Below are positions 41,981-50,268 of a stretch of 64,000 bases of DNA, piece after piece; position 1 is the first letter of the stretch; each line of letters starts with the position of its first letter. Made by a program: the position numbers and the translations under genes. The notes under the pieces were generated by a model, which was not told the origin of the DNA, searched no databases, and was given only the letters and a program-made list of their open reading frames with translations. The DNA is from Pseudomonas sp. (GTDB lineage: Bacteria; Pseudomonadota; Gammaproteobacteria; Pseudomonadales; Pseudomonadaceae): the NCBI RefSeq assembly GCF_030683065.1, contig NZ_JAUXMX010000063.1:62001-126000 (forward strand), given 5' to 3'.

Positions 41981-43936
41981 ATGAGCCACGACCACAGCCA
42001 ATTTCACGCCAGCCTCGAAGCCCACGACGACCAGTCGATCAACCCCAGCGCCAACCCAACTCTCGCCCAGCTGGTCGACACCCGTCGGCGCAACGTACTC
42101 AAAGGCGGCCTGAGCCTGGCGGCCCTGAGCTTCTTCGCCGGTGGCATGGGCCTGAGCCTACGCGCCCATGCCAGCCCGCTGCTCAATTTCAAGGGGGTGC
42201 CGGTCCAGGTTGGTTCGCAATTCGACCGCGTGCTGGTCGCCGAGGGCTACAGCGCCACGCCGTTCTTCTCCTGGGGTGACCCGGTCGAGGCTGGCGCGCC
42301 GCAGTGGAACCCGGATGCCAGCGACGATTGGCAGGCCCAGCTCAAGCAGGCCGGTGACAACCACGACGGCATGGATTTTTTCGCCTTTGACGGCGAGACA
42401 GACCGTGGCCTGCTGGTAATGAACCACGAATACGTCAACCCGCCGCTGCACCCCACCAACCAGATCGACCAGAGCAAGCCGCGCCCGCTGAGCGAAGTGC
42501 GCAAGGAGCAAGCCGCCCATGGCGTCTCGGTAATCGAGGTGAAAAAAGCCGCTGACGGCCAATGGCAGCGGGTCATGGACTCGCCCTACAACCGCCGTAT
42601 CAGCGCCCTGACCGCCATGCGCATCGCCGGTCCGCTGGCCGGACATGAGCTGATGAAAACCGTGGCCGACCCCACTGGCCACGAAGTGCGCGGCACCCTC
42701 AACAACTGCGCCACCGGCGTGACCCCTTGGGGCACCTTTCTCACCTGCGAAGAAAACTGGCACAACTACTTTATCAACCGTGATCAGGTCGATTACGCCG
42801 CGCGCGTGTCGCACAAGCGCTACGGTCTGGCCAAAGAAGGCACCAGTAAAAACTACGCCTGGGAAACTGCTGACCCGCGCTTCAACGCCACCCCCGATAC
42901 GCAGCAAGACCACGGCGGTTACGTCAACGAGCCCCATCGCTTTGGCTGGGTAGTGGAAATTGACCCCTTCGACCCGCAAGCGCAGCCGATCAAACGCACC
43001 GCCTTTGGTCGCTTCAGCCGTGAGTGCGCGGCCCTCAGCCTGGGCGATGACGGGCGTATGGCGTTCTATTCCGGCGATGATGCCAAGGGCGAGTATGTCT
43101 ACAAATTCGTCCCCAACGGGCGTTTCGACGCGGCCAACCCCAAGGCCAGCCGCGACCTGCTCGACGCCGGCACCCTCTACGCCGCGCGCTTCGATGCCGA
43201 TGGCTCTGGTCAATGGCTGGCGCTGGTGCATGGGCAAAACGGCCTGACCGCCGCCAATGGTTTTGCCAGCCAGGCCGAACTGCTGCTCAACACCCGCGCT
43301 GCCGCCGACCATGCTGGCGCCACACCGATGGATCGTCCGGAATGGGCCACCGTGCACCCAACGAGCCGCGAGGTTTACGTCGCCCTGACCAACAACGATG
43401 GCCGTGGCGACAAACAACCCACCGACCAAGCCAACCCGCGCCCGCAGAACTTGCACGGGCAGATTTTGCGGTTCAATGAACAGGGCGCCGATCCCACCGC
43501 AACCACCTTCAGCTGGGAGCTGTTCCTTCTGGCGGGTGAGCAAAAAGGCGCCAGGGACGCCGCTGGCAACGCCGTGCCAGCCAATCTGACCGGCACCATC
43601 AACGGCGACATTTTCTCCTCGCCCGATGGCCTGGCCTTCGACCGCCATGGCCGCCTGTGGATCCAGACCGACTACGGCGACGACGAGCCGGCCATGCAGG
43701 CTATGGGCTGCAACCAGTTGCTCTGCGCTGACCCGAGTACTCGTGAGGTCAGGCGCTTTCTGGTTGGCCCGCGTGGCTGCGAAGTGACAGGCCTGGCCTG
43801 GAGCCCGGACGGCAAAACCATGTGGGCAAATATCCAGCATCCGGGTATCAGCTACCCGGCCAGCGACAGCAAAACCCGGCCACGCTCGACCACGGTAATG
43901 ATCAGCAAAAACGATGGTGGGGTAATCGGCAGCTAA
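41981..43936 (+). CDS. phoX: PhoX-type phosphatase (DUF839), Tat-exported
   Basis: 651 residues. Twin-arginine signal at T34-R-R-R-N-V-L-K with hydrophobic core SLAALSFFAGGMGLSLRAHA. The body shows PhoX landmarks: NHEYVNPPL, LNNCATGVTPWGTFLTCEENWHNYF (with Cys and Glu metal ligands), GRFSRECAALSLGDDGRMAFYSGDDAKGEYVYKF, MDRPEWATVHP, SPDGLAFDRHGRLWIQTDYGDDE, and GPRGCEVTGLAWSPDGKTMWANIQHPG. PhoX is a periplasmic calcium/iron alkaline phosphatase acting on phosphomonoesters. It is last in the operon, 40 bases after the TonB gene, and could finish what the phytase starts. Confidence 0.9.
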   Translation: MSHDHSQFHASLEAHDDQSINPSANPTLAQLVDTRRRNVLKGGLSLAALSFFAGGMGLSLRAHASPLLNFKGVPVQVGSQFDRVLVAEGYSATPFFSWGDPVEAGAPQWNPDASDDWQAQLKQAGDNHDGMDFFAFDGETDRGLLVMNHEYVNPPLHPTNQIDQSKPRPLSEVRKEQAAHGVSVIEVKKAADGQWQRVMDSPYNRRISALTAMRIAGPLAGHELMKTVADPTGHEVRGTLNNCATGVTPWGTFLTCEENWHNYFINRDQVDYAARVSHKRYGLAKEGTSKNYAWETADPRFNATPDTQQDHGGYVNEPHRFGWVVEIDPFDPQAQPIKRTAFGRFSRECAALSLGDDGRMAFYSGDDAKGEYVYKFVPNGRFDAANPKASRDLLDAGTLYAARFDADGSGQWLALVHGQNGLTAANGFASQAELLLNTRAAADHAGATPMDRPEWATVHPTSREVYVALTNNDGRGDKQPTDQANPRPQNLHGQILRFNEQGADPTATTFSWELFLLAGEQKGARDAAGNAVPANLTGTINGDIFSSPDGLAFDRHGRLWIQTDYGDDEPAMQAMGCNQLLCADPSTREVRRFLVGPRGCEVTGLAWSPDGKTMWANIQHPGISYPASDSKTRPRSTTVMISKNDGGVIGS

Positions 43937-43957
43937 GCCTGCCAGGTACTGCGTATT

Positions 43958-44004
43958 AGCCGAGCGGAGCCGCGAGCGTGAGCGGTCGGCGTGGCCGCTC
44001 GGCT
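43958..44004. repeat. Perfect inverted repeat after phoX
   Basis: AGCCGAGCGG (43958-43967) and CCGCTCGGCT (43995-44004) could form a 10-bp stem. No T-run follows, so it is not a standard terminator; it lies between convergent phoX and the endonuclease gene. Confidence 0.5.
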
Positions 44005-44039
44005 GTCGGGTGCGCTAATTTGGCTGGGTCATGGCTTGG

Positions 44040-44702
44040 TCAGTCGGCGATCAATTGATCGACCAGGGCCGGGTCGTCGATAAAGCGATTGCGGGTGCCC
44101 TGCAGGCTGCCGATCTTGTCGTTGCGCGCATTTTCTTCGGCATCCGGCGGGTCCATCTGGTGCCAGCGTTTGTACATGCTCGCCTGGCCGACGATGGGCA
44201 GGCCGTATTCGATGTGCATATAGAAGATCGCCCGGGCGATATTGCCCTTGGCGGCGTTGCGCGGTTCCAGCAGTTTGAAACTGCTTTTGAGGTCGCAGCC
44301 GATGTCGGCGAACGCACTCTGGCCGTCAGCGCCCAGTTCGCCGAACTGGGCGTTACGCCGCGTCTGTTCGACGCGGTTTAGCGCCGGGTAGAGGTTATGC
44401 AGGTCGGCGGCCATATAGGCATAGCGCGGGTTCATGATGTTGCATTGGCGATCAGTGCTGCAGCGCAGGGCGCTTTTCAACTGCGGGCTGCTGTAGATCA
44501 GGCTGGCGCTGAGCAGTCCGCCACCACTGTCTCCGGTGAAGGCCTTGGCGCAATACAGCGAGGTGCCGCCGGCGCCATACAGCTCGTTCCAGAACAAGTG
44601 GTCACGAACCTGCGGATCGGCAATCTGGCTCTGACCATTGGCCAGAACCGGCAGGCTGAAACTGGCTGCCAGGCAACCGAGAGCGATAATTACTGCGCGC
44701 AT
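44040..44702 (-). CDS. Endonuclease I family nuclease
   Basis: 220 residues from ATG at 44702; a 21-codon longer frame lacks a signal peptide start. Signal peptide ends SLPVLANGQ. The family core is present: LIYSSPQLKSALRCSTDRQCNIMNPRYAYMAADLHNLYPALNRVEQTRRN, then FKLLEPRNAAKGNIARAIFYMHIEYGLPI (N and E metal ligands) and YKRWHQMDPPDAEENARNDKI. Periplasmic or secreted endonuclease I-type enzymes cut DNA non-specifically. Convergent with phoX. Next to a phosphate-scavenging operon it could liberate phosphate from DNA, but I see no Pho box on its side. Confidence 0.9.
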   Translation of the reverse strand: MRAVIIALGCLAASFSLPVLANGQSQIADPQVRDHLFWNELYGAGGTSLYCAKAFTGDSGGGLLSASLIYSSPQLKSALRCSTDRQCNIMNPRYAYMAADLHNLYPALNRVEQTRRNAQFGELGADGQSAFADIGCDLKSSFKLLEPRNAAKGNIARAIFYMHIEYGLPIVGQASMYKRWHQMDPPDAEENARNDKIGSLQGTRNRFIDDPALVDQLIAD

Positions 44703-44794
44703 GATAAAGCCCTGCTGACCGCTGTGTTCGGGGTCTGTTGTTTTTGTAGGAGGGGCCGACGTCACATGATGACGCCGCGCGGTGATCGGTAATA

Positions 44795-44812
44795 TGTAAG
44801 CCTCAGCTTACA
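44795..44812 (+). promoter_or_regulatory. GacA box upstream of rsmY
   Basis: TGTAAG-CCTCAG-CTTACA is a full match to the upstream activating sequence TGTAAG-N6-CTTACA bound by GacA. Its centre is about 65 bases before the predicted rsmY start, the usual distance. A -10-like TAATCT is at 44857-44862. Confidence 0.9.
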
Positions 44813-44867
44813 GGGCGTGCTGCAGATCGCCACTACTGCGATCTGCGCCAGAGGACTAATCTACTTG

Positions 44868-44992
44868 GCATGGACGTAGCGCAGGAAGCGCAGAGTAACC
44901 AAAAGGGATACGCTGGATAGCCGCCAGGATGGTGCGCGCAACACGGATGTCAGTACACAGTCTGCAAAGGCCCCGCACCAGCGGGGTTTTTC
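44868..44992 (+). ncRNA. rsmY: RsmY small RNA
   Basis: About 124 nt, start approximate. RsmY sequesters the translational repressor RsmA/CsrA through exposed GGA motifs and is transcribed on demand of the GacS/GacA system. Six GGA motifs are present at 44872, 44884, 44906, 44915, 44927 and 44945; GCGCAGGAAGCGC is the classic stem-loop of RsmY, followed by the family's AAAAGGGATACGC. A GacA box precedes it and a terminator ends it. Transcribed rightward toward the remnant REC-GGDEF gene on the other strand. Minus-strand reading frames across it are shadows. Confidence 0.9.
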
Positions 44993-44998
44993 TTTTTT
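44971..44998 (+). terminator. Rho-independent terminator of rsmY
   Basis: CCCCGC / GCGGGG stem with ACCA loop followed by TTTTTCTTTTTT. Confidence 0.93.
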
Positions 44999-45119
44999 GG
45001 GCATTCGCCCGCTGCAATTCCTCCCCGCCCAATTCTTGCTTTCCAGAGCCGATCAGCGCCTGCACGCGATGCCGGGTTTTCTGGCAGCTACGCTGTGTTG
45101 CTCTGCAGGCGCGCTGATG

Positions 45120-45296
45120 CCAATCGAGCATGCGTACGGCCTGTTCGCCACTGCAGTCGGGTAGCACGGCCATGAATTCTTCGCCGCCGTAAGGACCGAG
45201 GCTGCCAACTCGGCGAAGGCGCTGGCGTAGCAGGTTGGCAACCGCCTGGATTTAGAGGTCGTCCTCCACATGCAACATGCGCTTGAGATCAGGCAT
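45120..45296 (-). pseudogene. Remnant of a response regulator-GGDEF gene
   Basis: From ATG at 45296 (overlapping the kinase stop) the frame reads MPDLKRMLHVEDDL, the start of a REC domain, then a TAA stop, then IQAVANLLRQRLRRVGSLGPYGGEEFMAVLPDCSGEQAVRML in the same frame. The first four residues after the stop continue the REC start; the rest is the active-site part of a GGDEF domain (GGEEF). Some 200 codons between are missing, so an internal deletion has joined the REC start to the GGDEF end. Downstream homology fades near 45120. The protein was probably the output partner of the two kinases upstream. Confidence 0.75.
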
Positions 45297-48159
45297 GGTC
45301 GGTCTCTTTGGTCGGTAGCAGGCGGGCCAGAACGTTGAGGAAGTCTTGAGCGTCCGTTCGCGATTTGGCCAGTGCCGCCTCTACTCGACTCAATTGCTCA
45401 GTGGACAGTTCCGTCGATGACAGAACAACTATAGGCAGCCCTGGGCAGAGCCGGTGAACCTCATCAATTAGCTCCAGGCCGTTGCCATCGGGCAGGTTAA
45501 AATCCAATAGCACCAAGTCCAGGCCGCCAGCGTTAAGGCGCTGGCGAGCCTCGCTTAGCGTTGCAACGCCAACGAAGTCTGCCAAGTGGCGACCCTGCTC
45601 AGCAATCACCAAGCGCAGATCCGCATCATCCTCGACATGCAGGATGCGTGGTTTTTCGCCCGTGCCACTGAGTGCCCTGCGCAACCCCCCCAGTAAACGT
45701 GCCGGATCAATTGGTTTGTCCAGCCAGTCAACGACATGGAACCCGCCTTGCAGGCTAAGCTGACCCTGCTCATTTGCAGCCGAGATCACCAGGATAGGCA
45801 GCTCTCGAGTGGCCAGGTCGCGGTGTATTTCCTGGATGAATTCGATGCCGTTGCCATCGGGCAAGCGCAGATCCAGGGTAATGGCAGCAACAGGTTCGCT
45901 GCTCAGCAACTGGCGCGCCTGCGTGAGGCTATAGGCCAGTAAAACCCGGTAGCCCGCACGCTGAAGCAGCAATTGCAGTAGCCGAGCAATATCGGCTTCA
46001 TCCTCTACCACCAGAATGCTGGGGCGGTGCAGATCCTGCTCGGGTGGGTGGTTGACCATTACCGGCAGCTCGAACCAGAAAGTACTGCCCTTACCCTCCT
46101 GCGAGTCAAAGCCGACGTGGCCACCCATGCGTTCGATCAATTCTTTGCTGATGGCCAGGCCCAGACCGGTGCCACCTTTCTGGCGTTGATCGCCAGTGTC
46201 GGCCTGGGAAAACTTCTGGAAAATATGGCTGCGAAAATGTTCGGCAATACCGCGGCCCTGGTCAGTCACGCTGACCCGTACGCGGCCATCGCGCAGTGTG
46301 CTGTGCAGCCGTACCTGAGCACCAGGTGGGGAGAACTTGATGGCGTTCGACAGGAAGTTGGCCAGAACCTGTTGTAAGCGCAGGGAGTCGGCTCGAATAG
46401 GCACCGGCGCTGCAGTATCGAGTTGCAGCTCAATGTGATGCTGCCTGGCGTACGCCTGGATGCTCTGCAAAGACTCGGTGAGTTGTGCGCCTAGTTGCAG
46501 ATTGGCCAGCTCGAAGCTGAGTTTTCCTGCGGCAAGCTTGTCCATGTCCAGCAGGTCGTTGATCAAGTGGCAAAGGCGCAGGCTATTCTGTTGAGCGATT
46601 TCCAGCATCGGCCGTATGGCCTCGGGAACGTTACCCAGTGCCCCGCCATTGATCAGGCCAAGTGAGCCCGAAATGGACGTCAGCGGCGTGCGCAGCTCGT
46701 GACTGACAGTTGAGACAAAATCGTTCTTCAACTGCTCGATGCGTTTTTGTTCGCTGAGATCCATCGCGGTGCCGCTGGCGCGCAGCATCTGACCTTCGCC
46801 TGAATACTGCACCAGTGCCCGCAGCAGTACCGGCAAGCTCTGGCCGCTTTGCAACAGCAGGCGACACTCATGGTTCAAGTACTGCACCAGTTCACCGGCG
46901 GGCGGTAGCAGTAGGCTTTGCAGCTCAGGCCAGTCTTCGGGGTGAGCCAGTTGCGTCCAGTCTTTGAGCGGTGGTTGCGGGCCGTCTTCAGGGTAGCCAA
47001 GCATCTGCCAGGTGCGGGTCGATGCATAGAACGCCTTGCTAACCATATCCAGGTCCCACCAGCCGTCATGGCCGCCTTGCAGGACTCGCTGCAGCCGCGC
47101 CTCGCTGTTGCGTAACTGCATGGTCATATCGCCGGCCAGTGCAAGCGCCTGCTGCTGGCCCTGCGCAAGCGTGCGCGTAAGGAAAAACAGCAGCAGGCTG
47201 ATAATCGTGCCAAGCAGCAGCAGGACACCCTGACCTTGTTGGAAGCCCTTGAAGAACCCCGGCTGGGCATGAAAGGCCACGGTCCATGTTTGGCCGAACA
47301 ACTGGAGTTGTGCCTGGCTCAGTGCGGCACCGACGGATTCGATACGAGGATGACTGACGAATAGCCGCTGTTCGAGGTCGGCCTCGGGACCCGCGAAGAG
47401 GGCAAAATCGACCTGCAGATTACGTCCGTCGAGTATCCCGCTCATCAGGTCGTTGACCCGGTAGGGGCTGAAGACGAAACCTTGCAGCGCCGCAAGGCGC
47501 TCATGTGCCTTATTCAACGATACCCCTGATCGGTAAACCGGCACATACATCAGCAACCCGGGCTGCACTGGGCCGCTGTTTTCTTGAACCAGCCGGACCT
47601 TGCCGCTGAGCTGCGGCTGACCCGTTTGCGCTGCCGTAAGCATGGCCGCTCGGCGCACAGGCTCAGAGTACATGTCGAAGCCGAGGGCGGCGCGGTTGCG
47701 GTCAGTGAAGGGTTCCAGGAACAGGATGGGGGTGTACAGCTCGCGAGCACCTGGGGGCCGCAGGGTAAAATTAGCGAAGCCCTCGCGGCGTACCCCAGCC
47801 TCAAAATTTGCCAGCTGGTCGGGGCGGATCACCTTGCTGTAGCCCACGCCTTGGATGCCGGGGTAGAGCATTTCTAAATCAAGGCGACTGACATAACGCT
47901 GCCAATCTTCACGCGTGATCGCATCGTGGGTATCAAACAGACCAGCACCGCCCAAGAGGATTTGTCGGTGATTGTTCATGCGCCTTTCGATGGCTTCGAG
48001 TACTTCCCCGGCGAGTTGCTGAAAGTGCAGCTCAGCAGCAGCTAGCTGACTCTGACGCAAGCCGTAGCAAGCCCCCAGCGTTGCCAGCGAGGCACACAGC
48101 AGTACCACTAGCGGCATCATTCTGGGACGTTGATACAGGAGTTTTTCGAGTAACTTCAT
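45289..48159 (-). CDS. Hybrid sensor histidine kinase with CHASE and two REC domains
   Basis: 956 residues. First membrane segment about 14-34; periplasmic CHASE domain about 70-245 (YPGIQGVGYSKVI, LRPPGARELYTPILFLEPF, GFDMYSEPVRRAAM); second membrane segment about 310-330; PAS about 350-470; HisKA with FVSTVSHELRTPLTS; HATPase with GTGLGLAISKELIERMGGHVGFDSQEGKGSTFWFELPV; REC 1 (ILVVEDEADIARLL, phospho-Asp in LDLRLPDGNG) and REC 2 (ILHVEDDADLRLV, phospho-Asp in LLDFNLPDGNG). Start overlaps the upstream kinase stop by four bases (ATGA) and its stop overlaps the REC-GGDEF remnant start. CHASE ligand unknown. Confidence 0.92.
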   Translation of the reverse strand: MKLLEKLLYQRPRMMPLVVLLCASLATLGACYGLRQSQLAAAELHFQQLAGEVLEAIERRMNNHRQILLGGAGLFDTHDAITREDWQRYVSRLDLEMLYPGIQGVGYSKVIRPDQLANFEAGVRREGFANFTLRPPGARELYTPILFLEPFTDRNRAALGFDMYSEPVRRAAMLTAAQTGQPQLSGKVRLVQENSGPVQPGLLMYVPVYRSGVSLNKAHERLAALQGFVFSPYRVNDLMSGILDGRNLQVDFALFAGPEADLEQRLFVSHPRIESVGAALSQAQLQLFGQTWTVAFHAQPGFFKGFQQGQGVLLLLGTIISLLLFFLTRTLAQGQQQALALAGDMTMQLRNSEARLQRVLQGGHDGWWDLDMVSKAFYASTRTWQMLGYPEDGPQPPLKDWTQLAHPEDWPELQSLLLPPAGELVQYLNHECRLLLQSGQSLPVLLRALVQYSGEGQMLRASGTAMDLSEQKRIEQLKNDFVSTVSHELRTPLTSISGSLGLINGGALGNVPEAIRPMLEIAQQNSLRLCHLINDLLDMDKLAAGKLSFELANLQLGAQLTESLQSIQAYARQHHIELQLDTAAPVPIRADSLRLQQVLANFLSNAIKFSPPGAQVRLHSTLRDGRVRVSVTDQGRGIAEHFRSHIFQKFSQADTGDQRQKGGTGLGLAISKELIERMGGHVGFDSQEGKGSTFWFELPVMVNHPPEQDLHRPSILVVEDEADIARLLQLLLQRAGYRVLLAYSLTQARQLLSSEPVAAITLDLRLPDGNGIEFIQEIHRDLATRELPILVISAANEQGQLSLQGGFHVVDWLDKPIDPARLLGGLRRALSGTGEKPRILHVEDDADLRLVIAEQGRHLADFVGVATLSEARQRLNAGGLDLVLLDFNLPDGNGLELIDEVHRLCPGLPIVVLSSTELSTEQLSRVEAALAKSRTDAQDFLNVLARLLPTKETDHA

Positions 48160-50117
48160 GAGGCGTCTTGCTGGCCGCGCAATGGCAGCTCGATCCAGAA
48201 GGTGCTGCCCTGTTGCGGCTCGCTGATAAAGCCAATGCTGCCACCCATGCGCTCGATCAGTTCTTTGCTGATGGCCAGCCCCAGGCCCGTGCCGCTTTTC
48301 TGTCGACGGTCGCTGGCATCTGCCTGGGAGAATTTTTCGAATATTCGGGTGGTGAACTCTGCAGCTATACCAGAGCCCTGATCACTGACCAAAATGCGTG
48401 CCCGCGAGCCCTGTTGCTGACTGTAAAGGCAAACCTCACCTTGGGGCGGGGAGAACTTCAGCGCATTGGAAAGCAGGTTGCTCAGCACCTGCTGCAGGCG
48501 CAGCGGGTCGGCAACTACCTGCAGTCTCGCGCCGTCGTCGTTGTGCAACAAGCTCACGCTGTGCTGCTGAGCGAAACCCTGGTTGCTAGCGTTGCACTCT
48601 GCCAGCAGCTCATTGAGCTGTATGGATTGCAGGTTGAAGGTCATTTTTCCTGCGATTAGTTTGTCTATGTCCAGCAGGTCGTCGATCAGGTTGCGCAGGC
48701 GCTGGGTGTTGCCTTCGGCGATGGCAAGCATGCCTTTCATGGTGTCGGGCACCGGCCCTAGTGCTCCGCCGTTAATCAGGCCCAATGAGCCGGTAATGGA
48801 GGTCAGTGGGGTGCGCAGTTCGTGACTGACGGTGGAGACAAACTCGCTTTTTAGTCGCTCCATATGCTTGCGTTCAGTGATATCACTGATAAAACCATGC
48901 CAAAGCACGCTGCCATCGGGGCGCCGTTGTGGCGCAGCCCGGCCCTCGACCCAGATGAGCCCTTTACCGGGGTGCAATACGCGGTACTCCTGATGCCACA
49001 GGTCAAGGTTGGCCGCAGAGACGGCAATGCTATCGGTTAGCGTACTCAAATCGTCGGGATGAATCAGGGCGAAGACCCTGCTGGCATCATCCTTGACCGC
49101 CTCCGGTGTGACGCCATAAATAACCTCCATGCCCTGGCTGGCATAGGGAAAGCAGCTGCGGCCATCGTCAAACAACTGGAATTGGTAGACCACTCCGGGC
49201 AATTGAGCGGCAAGTCGCTGCAGACGTTGCAGGGCCTCCTCGCGATAGCTCAGGTCATGGGCGATGCACAGATAGCCCAGGTCGAACCTTCCGTCCAGAT
49301 TGATTGGCGAGATGTTCAGTAGCGCCGGCACCGCATGGCCTGCCACATGACGCATCTGCGCTTCATACAGTGGCGTTTGACTGCTGCCCTGAGGCGAGCT
49401 CGGGCGCAACAGGTCGTTAGGCAATTGGTGACCATCCTGGGCCAGCAGTAACGCCAGTGGTCGTCCCGGTAGATCATCGGCGTTGTACCCCAGCAACGTT
49501 GTAACACCGGGGCTGGCCTGTTGAATCAAACCCTCTGGATCGACCACGATTACCGCCGTGCCAGCACTGCCCAGCATGGCCTTGTGCAACGCGGCCTGCT
49601 CACGTTGATGGCGGGCCTGCAGGCGCAGTTCAAATAGCTGTACGGTTTGTTGGGCGAGCATTTGCAGGCTCTTGCGCTGCTGTTCGTTGAGCTGGCGCGG
49701 CTGGCGGTCGATGACGCACAGCGTGCCGAGGTTATTTCCCCGGCCATCGCTCAGCGGCATACCCGCATAGAAACGGATATCCGGTGCAGCGACGACCAAT
49801 GGGCTATCGCAGAAGCGCGGGTCGAGCAAGGCGTTCTCTACCTCGAAGAGTTCGTCCTGGTTGATCGCATGGGCACAGAAGGCGATCTCGCGCGGTGTCT
49901 CGCTTGCCTCCAGGCCGACACGGCTCTTGAACCACTGGCGTTCTACATCGATCAGCGAGATCAGTGCTATGGGGGTATTACAGATATGTGCGGCCAATGC
50001 AGTGATGGTGTCAAACATCGCTTCGGCTGGCGTATCCAGCAACTCGAAGGCCAGCAGAGCCGCCAGCCGGCGAGGCTCGTTAAGCGGGGCGATCGGGTGA
50101 CCCGGATGCTTGTTCAT
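48156..50117 (-). CDS. GAF/PAS sensor histidine kinase
   Basis: 653 residues, soluble, no membrane segment. GAF domain about 20-165 (FDTITALAAHICNTPIALISLIDVERQWFKS, REIAFCAHAI, YAGMPLSDGRGNNLGTLCVID); PAS about 175-290; a second PAS about 300-400 (VYQFQLFDDGRSCFPYASQGMEVIYG, EYRVLHPGKGLIWVEGRA); HisKA with FVSTVSHELRTPLTSITGSLGLINGG and HATPase with GTGLGLAISKELIERMGG. The HisKA-HATPase part is nearly the same as in the hybrid kinase downstream, pointing to tandem duplication. There is no REC domain, so it must signal through the next protein or the lost REC-GGDEF regulator. Confidence 0.92.
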   Translation of the reverse strand: MNKHPGHPIAPLNEPRRLAALLAFELLDTPAEAMFDTITALAAHICNTPIALISLIDVERQWFKSRVGLEASETPREIAFCAHAINQDELFEVENALLDPRFCDSPLVVAAPDIRFYAGMPLSDGRGNNLGTLCVIDRQPRQLNEQQRKSLQMLAQQTVQLFELRLQARHQREQAALHKAMLGSAGTAVIVVDPEGLIQQASPGVTTLLGYNADDLPGRPLALLLAQDGHQLPNDLLRPSSPQGSSQTPLYEAQMRHVAGHAVPALLNISPINLDGRFDLGYLCIAHDLSYREEALQRLQRLAAQLPGVVYQFQLFDDGRSCFPYASQGMEVIYGVTPEAVKDDASRVFALIHPDDLSTLTDSIAVSAANLDLWHQEYRVLHPGKGLIWVEGRAAPQRRPDGSVLWHGFISDITERKHMERLKSEFVSTVSHELRTPLTSITGSLGLINGGALGPVPDTMKGMLAIAEGNTQRLRNLIDDLLDIDKLIAGKMTFNLQSIQLNELLAECNASNQGFAQQHSVSLLHNDDGARLQVVADPLRLQQVLSNLLSNALKFSPPQGEVCLYSQQQGSRARILVSDQGSGIAAEFTTRIFEKFSQADASDRRQKSGTGLGLAISKELIERMGGSIGFISEPQQGSTFWIELPLRGQQDAS

Positions 50118-50268
50118 AGGCTAGCGCTCTGTATTGTTTTTGTACTGATGGGAAGCTCAAGCCAGAAGGTACTGCCCTGGCCCTCTATCGAGTCGAAGCC
50201 GATCCGGCCGCCCATTTGCTCCATCAACTGCTTGCTGATGGCCAGCCCCAGGCCGGTGCCCTTTTAGT
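50114..50268 (-). pseudogene. 3' remnant of a third histidine kinase
   Basis: Reading leftward from about 50266: KGTGLGLAISKQLMEQMGGRIGFDSIEGQGSTFWLELPIS...SASL then TGA, which overlaps the ATG of the intact kinase at 50117 as ATGA. This is the last 50 residues of a HATPase domain. Homology ends abruptly at about 50266; the bases before are unrelated. So the kinase array lost the front of its first gene to a deletion or insertion. Confidence 0.8.

Noticed and set aside
43958..44004. Bidirectional terminator between phoX and the endonuclease gene
   Set aside because: The stem is good but neither side has a T-run, so listed only as an inverted repeat.
44856..45173. 105-codon minus-strand open frame
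   Set aside because: It overlaps rsmY and the rsmY terminator, has no ribosome-binding site, and only its first 18 codons belong to the GGDEF remnant.
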